A stretch of 64,000 nucleotides of DNA from Epsilonproteobacteria bacterium tcs-49 (GTDB lineage Bacteria; Campylobacterota; Campylobacteria; Campylobacterales; Sulfurovaceae), in assembly GCA_002049495.1 (NCBI GenBank), contig LLYS01000001.1, positions 124,001 through 188,000 of the forward strand, written 5' to 3'. The position numbers and the translations under genes were made by a program. Position 1 is the first letter of the stretch; each line of letters begins with the position of its first letter. Below are positions 57,055 to 64,000 of this stretch, piece after piece. Under the pieces are notes generated by a model. It was not told the DNA's origin and ran no database searches. It saw only the letters and a list, made by a program, of their open reading frames with translations.

Positions 57055-58245
57055 ATGGATGTGGAATTGGTAAAGCAGCTGCAAGACCAGGGCAGGCGGC
57101 TCAAAGTACTCTATGTAGAAGATAACGACCAGGCGAGGGAATCCACCGTCGACATCCTCGATACCTTTTTCCCCCGTATCGATACCGCCCGCGACGGGGA
57201 GGAGGGGTTGCAAAAGTTTGAACAAAACGGCTACGACCTGGTCATCACCGATATCAATATGCCCAAAATGAACGGTTTGGATATGACCAAAGCGATCAAG
57301 AAGCTCAATCCCGCTATTCCCATCTTGGTCATCTCCGCGTATAATGAGTCCAACTACTTTTTGGAAACGATCAAACTGGGAGTCGAAGGGTATCTGCTCA
57401 AGCCCGTGGATATGGACCAGTTTCTGCAGATGATCAAAAAGGTCACCGAAAAGATCGCGTTGCGCAAAGAAAACCACGCGTATAGAACCCAACTGGAACA
57501 CAAGGTAAAAAAACAGGTGGATGAGTTGCTGCAAAAGGACCAAATCATCACCGAAAAATCCAAACTGGCGCTTATGGGGGAGATGATCGATGCCATCGCC
57601 CACCAGTTCAAACAGCCCCTCTCCATCATCAAACTCCAGGCACAGCAACTTGAGTATGCCCATGAACAAAACGATATCGATCGCGAAACCATCCTGGATT
57701 CCACCAAGGGTACGATGCAGCAGGTGGATCACCTGCTTGAGACCATAGAGGAGTTCCGCAGCTTTCTGCGCCCCGATACCCAAAGGGAGCTTGTGGTCCT
57801 TAAAGAGCTCATCGACTCGGTGTTGCTGCTGCTTCAAGATGAGCTTAAGCGCAATAGCGTCATGACGAAAATTTTGGGAGAAACGCAGGTAACGGTCAAC
57901 ATCATCCCCACGGAGTTCAAGCACGTTTTGATCAACCTGATCAACAATGCCAAAGATGCCTTTGAGGATCGGGGGATCGAACTGCAAAAACAGATCACTT
58001 TCGAAATCGAAGAGTGTACGAATATGATCCATCTGCATATTTACGATAATGCAGGCGGCATCCCCGAAAAAATTCTGCCCGAGATTTTCAAACCCAACGT
58101 CACCACCAAGGATTTTGCCAAGGGGACGGGGATCGGCTTATACATTTCACAAATGATTATCAAAAAGATCGGCGGCGACATCAGCGCGTGCAATATCGCC
58201 GAGGGAGCGAAGTTTACGATCCAGATTCCCAAGCACGAAGTTTAA
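57055..58245 (+). CDS. Receiver-histidine kinase fusion (soluble hybrid)
   Basis: 396 residues. An N-terminal receiver (1-125; Asp in VITDINMPKMNG; VISAYNESNYF; LLKPVDMDQF) is joined by a coiled coil to HisKA (LALMGEMIDAIAHQFKQPLS) and HATPase (HVLINLINNAKDAF, DNAGGIPEKI, GTGIGLYISQ). It has no membrane helix. This receiver-first layout can let the upstream kinases phosphorylate it and pass the signal on. It closes the signalling cluster; convergent with mfd, overlapping its end by four bases. Confidence 0.9.
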   Translation: MDVELVKQLQDQGRRLKVLYVEDNDQARESTVDILDTFFPRIDTARDGEEGLQKFEQNGYDLVITDINMPKMNGLDMTKAIKKLNPAIPILVISAYNESNYFLETIKLGVEGYLLKPVDMDQFLQMIKKVTEKIALRKENHAYRTQLEHKVKKQVDELLQKDQIITEKSKLALMGEMIDAIAHQFKQPLSIIKLQAQQLEYAHEQNDIDRETILDSTKGTMQQVDHLLETIEEFRSFLRPDTQRELVVLKELIDSVLLLLQDELKRNSVMTKILGETQVTVNIIPTEFKHVLINLINNAKDAFEDRGIELQKQITFEIEECTNMIHLHIYDNAGGIPEKILPEIFKPNVTTKDFAKGTGIGLYISQMIIKKIGGDISACNIAEGAKFTIQIPKHEV

Positions 58246-61196
58246 CTCCGCAGATGCTCCAAAACCGTTTTTAAGATATCGTCGTCATCCTTGCTGGGGG
58301 ATTTGAGGTAACTTTTTTGACCCCGCTCATCCTCAAGGGTGATGTTTTGCTCGTAATTGGTAAGTTTGACGATCTTTTTCTCTTTGGCAAGGAGTTTGAC
58401 GATCATGAGGTCCAAAAACTGCCGGGTATAGTTGTCGGGCTTACCGAAGCGGTCTCTGATCTCCTCTTCAATATCAAAGATCTCCGCCACGCTTTCACAG
58501 TGGCTCAGCCGCCGGTACAGCTCCAGCCGCAGCCTGTCCTCGCTGATAAGGTCCTCATTGAGATACGCCGTGACGCTGAGCTTGACCTCCACCTCTTTGC
58601 TGGGCTGGGTCTCGTTGTTGATCGCCCGGATCGTGTCTTCAAGCATCTTGAGATAAAGCCCGTAACCGATCTGTTTGATGTTGCCGCTTTGGGCTTCGCC
58701 GATGATGTTGCCTCCGCCCCTGATCTCCAGATCGTGCATCGCCAAAATAGCCCCGCTGCCAAGATCGCTGTGCGATTCCAAAGCGAGCAGACGCTTTTTG
58801 GATTGCTCGGTCAAAACCTCTTTGTCCTGAACCAAGAAGTACGCAAACCCCTCTTTATCCCCGCGCCCTACCCGGCCGCGCAGCTGGTGCAGATCCGCGA
58901 TACCGAAGTTGTCGGCGCCGTCGACGATGATGGTGTTGACCGTGGGGATGTGGATACCCGATTCCACGACGGTGGTACTCAGAAGCAGATCATACTCTCC
59001 GCTTTCAAAGCGCAGCATCTCCCGCTCCGTTTTTGCCGGCGGGACCTTGGAGTGCAGCACCAGGATACGCAGCTCAGGCAGCAGTTCGTGCAGCTGCTGC
59101 TTTTTCTCCTCGATCCCGGCGATGGAGTTGAAGATATAAAACAGTTGCCCGCCCCTTCGCAGTTCGCGCATGATGATCTCTTTGACCAGCTTCTCGTCGT
59201 GGTTTTTCACAAAGGTGCGCACCCCCTTTCTCTCGCTTGGCGGCGTAAAGAGTTCGCTAAAGGTTTTGACTTTGCTCAGCGCCATATTCAAACTTCGCGG
59301 AATGGGCGTGGCGCTCATACTTAACAGGTGGGTATCGGCGGCTAACTCTTTGAGTTTTTCCTTTTGTTTGACGCCGAATTTATGCTCCTCGTCGATGATG
59401 ACGAGACTCAGTTTGGCAAACTCCATCCCAAACAGGGCGTGCGTTCCGATAAGCAGATCGATTTCGCCGTTTTGCAGCTGCTGCTTGATCAGGGTTTTAT
59501 TCTTCGCCGTTACGAAGCGGTCCACTTTGGCAACGGTGATGCCGTGGGCTTTCAAGCGCTCCCTGATCGTTTTGTAGTGCTGGTTGGCCAAAAGCGTGGT
59601 GGGAACCACCATCGCACTTTGATAACCGCTTTTGGCGGCGATAAAGATAGCGTTCATCGCCACCTCCGTTTTGCCAAAACCCACGTCGCCGCTAAGCAGC
59701 CGATCCATGATCTTACCGCTTGCAAGCTCCTTTGCGATCTCGTCGCAGGCGCGCTTTTGATCGGGTGTATACTCAAAACCCGCGCTTTGCCGGAACAGTT
59801 CCAACTCCTCGGTTTCAAGGACGTTGCCCTTTTTCAAAAGACGCTGCGCGGCGTTTTTGATAATCTGGTTGGCGATGGCGAAAAGTTTTGTTTTGACCTT
59901 TTCCTTGATCCGTTTGAAGCTGTTTTTGCCCAGCTTGTCCAAAATAGGCAGCGCCCCGCCCTCGGCGATATAGCGGTCGATGAGATTCAAACTCTCCACG
60001 GGCAGCAGCAGCTGGTCTTTGTTTTGGTACTCCAGTACGATAAACTCCCGCACCGCGCCCAGGATGGAGCGCTTCTCCACCGCTTTAAAACGTCCGATCC
60101 CGTAATCCTCATGCACCACGTAATCGTTGACGTTGAGTTCGTCCAGGATAATGGAGGAGCGCTTTTTGGGTTTTTGTTTCACCTTTTTATTCAAAGAGAG
60201 AAACATCTTTTTTTCCGAAGCGATATTGACGATAGCATCGCTGAAAACGTGTTCGTACTTTTCAATATCTTTGACGTTGCTTCGGCGCAGCGTGGTTTCG
60301 CTTGCGGCGATGAGCGTAATCTTTTTGTGCTTGTTAAACTCCAGCATCGCGTTGATATCGACCACTTCCAGATCGCGGTACTCTTTGGCTTCGGGCAGGT
60401 CGGGCAGATCAAAGGCTGTCTTATCCACCTGCGTATCGGTAAAGTCGTAGTGTTCGTGCAGCGCTTCGTCGAAGTTGGTTTTTACCGCACCGTAGTGTTG
60501 TAACAGATTGTGGCTGTACCCCTGCAGATACCAAAAACCAAGCGAATCCATATCTTTGATAAACAGATCAAATCCACTTTGTTCCACCCGTTTCTCAATC
60601 TCTTTGCGCTGCGTAGCCTCCAGAGACAAAAACGCGGGTAAAACCGTGATGCTTTCCAACTCCTCGGGATCGCTTTTTTGCGATTGCAACTCAAAGGTTC
60701 GGATCGATTCGAGCTCGTCGTCAAAAAAACTGAGCCGGTATGCTTTTGCGGCACCCGGGGGGAAAATATCGACGATATCGCCGCGGAAGGAGACTTCACC
60801 GGCTTGTTCGACGATATCGACGAAATCGTATCCCCAGTTATAGAAGCGTTCCTTAAGCTCCTCCCTTTCAAAACTCTGGGCAAACTCCATGCCAAAACTT
60901 TGCAGGTACTGCGGTTTGGGCAGTTCAAAACTCAGGGTTTTAAAAGGAACGATCGCCACCTTCTTGCCGCTATCGTGGTAAAAGCCGTGCAGCTGCGTAA
61001 TCAGCCGGTGCAACTCTTCGCGGAAACTGCGCAGATCATCCCCGTAACTGGCACGAAAATCGGGAAAGCGGTAGGTGCGCAAGCCGTGCAGCGACAGCGC
61101 GTCCGCCGCCAGTTTCGCCTCACTCTCATCGGCAACGACCACCAGGTCGGCGAAGGAGTGGGAAAAATACTCGTATAACTTACTCTGTATCTTCAA
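58242..61196 (-). CDS. mfd: Transcription-repair coupling factor Mfd
   Basis: 984 residues. UvrB-like N-terminal part, RNA-polymerase interaction and translocase domains: DYVVHEDYGIGRFKAVEKR, Walker A LSGDVGFGKTEVAMNA, DEEH box VIIDEEHKFGVKQ, TRG motif and ...GRVGRGDKEGFAYF. Shorter than E. coli Mfd (1148), as in other Campylobacterota. It starts inside the last 17 bases of the bactofilin gene. Confidence 0.96.
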   Translation of the reverse strand: MKIQSKLYEYFSHSFADLVVVADESEAKLAADALSLHGLRTYRFPDFRASYGDDLRSFREELHRLITQLHGFYHDSGKKVAIVPFKTLSFELPKPQYLQSFGMEFAQSFEREELKERFYNWGYDFVDIVEQAGEVSFRGDIVDIFPPGAAKAYRLSFFDDELESIRTFELQSQKSDPEELESITVLPAFLSLEATQRKEIEKRVEQSGFDLFIKDMDSLGFWYLQGYSHNLLQHYGAVKTNFDEALHEHYDFTDTQVDKTAFDLPDLPEAKEYRDLEVVDINAMLEFNKHKKITLIAASETTLRRSNVKDIEKYEHVFSDAIVNIASEKKMFLSLNKKVKQKPKKRSSIILDELNVNDYVVHEDYGIGRFKAVEKRSILGAVREFIVLEYQNKDQLLLPVESLNLIDRYIAEGGALPILDKLGKNSFKRIKEKVKTKLFAIANQIIKNAAQRLLKKGNVLETEELELFRQSAGFEYTPDQKRACDEIAKELASGKIMDRLLSGDVGFGKTEVAMNAIFIAAKSGYQSAMVVPTTLLANQHYKTIRERLKAHGITVAKVDRFVTAKNKTLIKQQLQNGEIDLLIGTHALFGMEFAKLSLVIIDEEHKFGVKQKEKLKELAADTHLLSMSATPIPRSLNMALSKVKTFSELFTPPSERKGVRTFVKNHDEKLVKEIIMRELRRGGQLFYIFNSIAGIEEKKQQLHELLPELRILVLHSKVPPAKTEREMLRFESGEYDLLLSTTVVESGIHIPTVNTIIVDGADNFGIADLHQLRGRVGRGDKEGFAYFLVQDKEVLTEQSKKRLLALESHSDLGSGAILAMHDLEIRGGGNIIGEAQSGNIKQIGYGLYLKMLEDTIRAINNETQPSKEVEVKLSVTAYLNEDLISEDRLRLELYRRLSHCESVAEIFDIEEEIRDRFGKPDNYTRQFLDLMIVKLLAKEKKIVKLTNYEQNITLEDERGQKSYLKSPSKDDDDILKTVLEHLRS

Positions 61197-61569
61197 GCAC
61201 CTCTTCCTTACTTACCACTTCGCGCATCACTTTGCTGTTACCCTCAAACATCCCTTTTGGTTCAATGATCAGGTTTTCCGCTTCCACTTCGCCGTAGACC
61301 ATCCCCTCGGGCAGGATATCGACGGTTTTTGCCCGGACCGTTCCGTTGACTTCCCCGCTGACGATCACCTTATCGGCCTGGACCTCTCCCAGGATTTTAC
61401 CGTTTTTATCCACCGTCACTTCCGAAGAGCTCATGAGCTTACCTTCAAAAATTCCGTCGATATGCATCTTGCAGACCTGTTCGATCTCGCCTTTGATCTT
61501 CGTTCCCCGTGTGATTATCGTTGTGCTATTTTCATCGCACTCTTGGCCGCTTTTAGTAAAGAGTCCCAA
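61180..61569 (-). CDS. Bactofilin
   Basis: 129 residues. The DUF583/bactofilin beta-helix: TIITRGTKIKGEIEQVCKMHIDGIFEG, GEVQADKVIVSGEVNGTVRAKTVDILPEGMVYGEVEAENLIIEPKG, with short charged ends. Bactofilins polymerise and help set cell shape; with an M23 peptidase directly upstream the pair resembles the CcmA/Csd helical-shape module of Helicobacter. Overlaps both neighbours. Confidence 0.92.
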   Translation of the reverse strand: MGLFTKSGQECDENSTTIITRGTKIKGEIEQVCKMHIDGIFEGKLMSSSEVTVDKNGKILGEVQADKVIVSGEVNGTVRAKTVDILPEGMVYGEVEAENLIIEPKGMFEGNSKVMREVVSKEEVLEDTE

Positions 61570-62432
61570 TTTATCCTCCTTTGTTTTTCAAATACCTGTT
61601 CGTAGTTTTCCATATCCCACTGCATAAAGCGCATGGGGTTGATGGTTTTTTGTATATGGCGCACCTCATAATGCAGGTGCGGTCCGCTGCTTAAGCCCGT
61701 ACTTCCCACGTGGCCGATCAAATCCCCTTTTTTGACAAAGGTTCCCGCATCGACGGCGATCGATTTGAGATGGCCGTACATCGTTTTAAAACCGAAGTTG
61801 TGATCAACGATCAGCAAATTTCCGTAACCGCTTTTTTTATGGTAGCCCGAAAACTCCACGATCCCGTTGGCCGTGGCGTATACGGGCGTCCCGTAACCGC
61901 CTTTAAGGTCCACTCCGGTGTGAAACTCCTTTCGCTTGACGATGGGGTGGATGCGGTAGCCGTATTTGCTGGTAATCCCGCGGTATTGCAGCGGATAGCC
62001 GCTGGGGATGTTTTCAAGCATGAAACGCTTCTCCGCGGCGGTCAGCTTGGCGATATCCACCCGTTTGATCAGATGCTCATCCTTTTGGGGTTTTAGCCCC
62101 ACCATCATTTCGATATCGGAAATCTTTGCCTCCACCTGCGAAAGCTGCATATTTTTTTCATTCAGCAGCATCTGCAGGTTCTGCAGTTCATTATTTGCTT
62201 CCCTGTACTCCCGGGTCAATTTCGCTTTTTTGTCATTGAGCGCCGTAACCTCCTCATACAGGAAGTTGATCAGGAAGCTGCCGATAACCAGTGCACTCAA
62301 AACAACCAGTATACTCACCGTCAAAAACCGCCGGGCAAGCTGCCCCAGCGTCACTTGACGAATCCCCCTGGCGCTGTTGATGGTAAAGGTGAACTTCTCC
62401 TTTTTCCCAAAGGTCCGAACCCTGTTTTTCAT
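61515..62432 (-). CDS. M23-family metallopeptidase
   Basis: 305 residues. One helix (about 32-55), a coiled coil (60-100), then the LytM/M23 domain: HTGVDLKGGYGTPVYATANG with the H-x3-D zinc pair, and SSGPHLHYEVRH with H-x-H. It cuts peptidoglycan cross-links. Its stop lies 55 bases inside the bactofilin gene, and it follows folC by six bases. It is the likely partner of the bactofilin in cell-shape control. Confidence 0.9.
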   Translation of the reverse strand: MKNRVRTFGKKEKFTFTINSARGIRQVTLGQLARRFLTVSILVVLSALVIGSFLINFLYEEVTALNDKKAKLTREYREANNELQNLQMLLNEKNMQLSQVEAKISDIEMMVGLKPQKDEHLIKRVDIAKLTAAEKRFMLENIPSGYPLQYRGITSKYGYRIHPIVKRKEFHTGVDLKGGYGTPVYATANGIVEFSGYHKKSGYGNLLIVDHNFGFKTMYGHLKSIAVDAGTFVKKGDLIGHVGSTGLSSGPHLHYEVRHIQKTINPMRFMQWDMENYEQVFEKQRRINWDSLLKAAKSAMKIAQR

Positions 62433-62438
62433 CTGCTT

Positions 62439-63542
62439 TTACTCCTTGTCGCTTTGCCAGCTGCGGACAAAGCTTTCTACGGTGAAGAAGGAACCAAACA
62501 CCAGGTAGTGTTCCCCCCGTTTGATCCCTTCGTAACCGCCGCAGGGGATCCCCAAAGCTGCGCACACCGCTTCTATATCCTCGCGTGCGGCAGCCCTTGG
62601 GGTCCTGATCGGAATGATTTCGACACGCTTTAACCCGGGGCGCAGCTGCGTAAGCACCCCTTTGATATCCTTATCGGCCAGGGCGTTGTACACAAGGATC
62701 GTCCCCGCGGGCAGCTGTTTTGAAAGCACCTGCGCGGCAAGGGGGTTATGCCCCACATCAAGGGTAATATTATCGGCAAATCGGTAATTTCGTCCAAAAA
62801 GTTCAAACCCTTCCAACAGTGCGGAGTCGTACGCAATCCCCAGGAGGCGCAAAACCTCCACCGCCGTTTGGATGTTTTCCCCCAGATAACCGCCCATAAA
62901 AAAATCTTCCCGGGGTTGAACTCTGCGGTAGTTTTCAAACATCGCATCGGCGACGGCGTAGACCTCTGTGCAGGGCTGCTTTGCCACGACAAGGGTATTG
63001 TCACAGCTTCGCAGTTTGGTTTTGGCGATCTCTTCGACGCTTTCTCCTAAAAACTCCTGATGGTCCAGCCCCACGGGAGTCAGTACGGAAATCTCCTTTG
63101 GCGCAACGTTCGTTGCGTCGAATTCACCGCCCATCCCCGCTTCAAGAACCATGAATTCGCACCCGTTGCATGCCGTCAAAGCCAGCAGCGTCGCGTACTC
63201 GAAATAGCTCAGTTTCTCCTCTAGTCCCGAGAGGATTCCAAGAAGCTTTTCATGGGCGCGTTCCAGTGCCGCATCGTTGGCATCTTCACCGTTGATCCAG
63301 ATGCGCTCGTGAAAACTCATGATATGGGGGCTGCTGAAGTGCCCGACGCTTTTGCCGCTTTGACGCAGCATATGCGCCAGGGCACGTCCCGTGCTGCCTT
63401 TACCGTTGGTTCCGACGATATGGATCGTCCGCTGCTTTTTCAAATGCGGCCGCAGCAGCGCATACGCCCGCTGTACGGTTGAAAATTCAAACTCTTTGCG
63501 GTATTCCTCTTTATCCCGTAAAAATTGCGTTAATGTTTTCAC
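62439..63542 (-). CDS. folC: Folylpolyglutamate / dihydrofolate synthase
   Basis: 367 residues. P-loop IVGTNGKGSTGRALAHML, the ligase signature EAGMGGEFDATNV, ISVLTPVGLDHQEFLG, and DVGHNPLAAQVL. A little shorter than E. coli FolC (about 420). The start is a GTG at 63542, overlapping the upstream GGDEF stop (GTGA). Precedes the M23-bactofilin-mfd set. Confidence 0.93.
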   Translation of the reverse strand: MKTLTQFLRDKEEYRKEFEFSTVQRAYALLRPHLKKQRTIHIVGTNGKGSTGRALAHMLRQSGKSVGHFSSPHIMSFHERIWINGEDANDAALERAHEKLLGILSGLEEKLSYFEYATLLALTACNGCEFMVLEAGMGGEFDATNVAPKEISVLTPVGLDHQEFLGESVEEIAKTKLRSCDNTLVVAKQPCTEVYAVADAMFENYRRVQPREDFFMGGYLGENIQTAVEVLRLLGIAYDSALLEGFELFGRNYRFADNITLDVGHNPLAAQVLSKQLPAGTILVYNALADKDIKGVLTQLRPGLKRVEIIPIRTPRAAAREDIEAVCAALGIPCGGYEGIKRGEHYLVFGSFFTVESFVRSWQSDKE

Positions 63543-64000
63543 TTTTCTATCTTGTTTCTTCCATTGTTTTTTGCTTTATAGAGCAGTTTGTCGGCTATTT
63601 TAAGCATATTCGGTACCGATTTTTCCCGATCCCTGGCCGCGACCCCGCCGCTGACGGTCACTTCGATACGGGTTCCTTTATACATAAACTTGCTTTTTTC
63701 GATCGCTTCGCGCACCTTTTGAGCAAAACTGTACGCTTCGTCCCGGTCGGTAAAGGGAAGCACAGCCATAAACTCCTCCCCGCCAAGGCGGCACACCAGA
63801 TCGTTTTGCCGTTTATAACGCTTAAGCACCTTCCCCAGACTTGCCAGGATCACGTCACCCGCGTCGTGGCCGTATGTATCGTTTATCTTTTTGAAAAAGT
63901 CGATATCAAAAAGCGCGACGGCAAAGTTTTTCCCGTGGCGCTGAAAATCCGCTTCGAGCTCCTCAAGCTTTTCATCCCCCGCTCTTCTATTGGGCAGCTT
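63539..64000 (-). CDS. GGDEF-domain diguanylate cyclase (partial, runs off the window)
   Basis: The last 153 residues of a diguanylate cyclase. The visible part includes ALFDIDFFKKINDTYGHDAG, the active-site RLGGEEFMAV, and the C-terminal ADKLLYKAKNNGRN. The N-terminal sensor lies beyond 64000. Its TGA overlaps the folC start by two bases. Confidence 0.9.
   Translation of the reverse strand, partial: KLPNRRAGDEKLEELEADFQRHGKNFAVALFDIDFFKKINDTYGHDAGDVILASLGKVLKRYKRQNDLVCRLGGEEFMAVLPFTDRDEAYSFAQKVREAIEKSKFMYKGTRIEVTVSGGVAARDREKSVPNMLKIADKLLYKAKNNGRNKIEK

Overview
The window reads as a chromosome segment of a free-living member of the Campylobacterota (Epsilonproteobacteria), probably related to the sulfur-oxidising Sulfurimonas/Sulfurovum type. 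The clues are the order folC - M23 peptidase - bactofilin - mfd, the short Mfd, a FabL-type enoyl reductase, an flgA gene among housekeeping genes, and many sensor kinases with a Q-W-R-Q-P type histidine box. Host DNA is G+C-balanced to G+C-rich. One block, about 8.2-16.0 kb, is strongly A+T-rich.

Layout: 0-8 kb holds the end of an unknown gene, a periplasmic-binding-protein sensor kinase split by an in-frame amber codon, valS, a YeiH-type transporter, purN and a membrane sensor protein. 8.2-16 kb is an integron. A typical IntI integrase gene (plus strand) diverges from an array of gene cassettes on the minus strand, separated by five attC sites. From the integrase outwards the cassettes are: a short one with no ORF, a HEPN-like protein, a YciI-like protein, a three-gene cassette (TerB-like protein plus two glycine-zipper membrane proteins), and an ApaLI-like restriction enzyme with its methyltransferase. 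The three-gene cassette is the best candidate for an undescribed, perhaps anti-phage, system.

16-27 kb carries a CrtI-like oxidoreductase with a LytS/LytTR pair, a HiPIP ferredoxin, a thiamine cluster (thiD, thiE, THI5-like protein), and a TudS/YbgA - lipocalin - START-like - photolyase cluster. It ends with a frameshifted PAS-GGDEF gene and pcm. 27-31 kb is a moxR - DUF58 - transglutaminase operon and a YrdC-like gene. 31-41 kb is a leftward run of core genes: carB, coaD, ubiX, flgA, pgsA, fabL-like, dapA, rho and argB. 41-50 kb has a frameshifted chemoreceptor, mltG, an AsmA-like protein and metH, whose leader is structured. 50-58 kb is a two-component cluster with two paralogous sensor kinases, a frameshifted receiver-GGDEF-EAL protein and a receiver-kinase fusion. 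58-64 kb has mfd, bactofilin, an M23 peptidase, folC and a truncated GGDEF gene.

Four signalling genes in the window are interrupted by four different small lesions (an amber codon, two homopolymer indels and a 7-bp tandem duplication), while no housekeeping gene is. I saw no tRNA, rRNA, CRISPR array, transposase or prophage. Database assignments rest on recognition of motifs only; no search was run.
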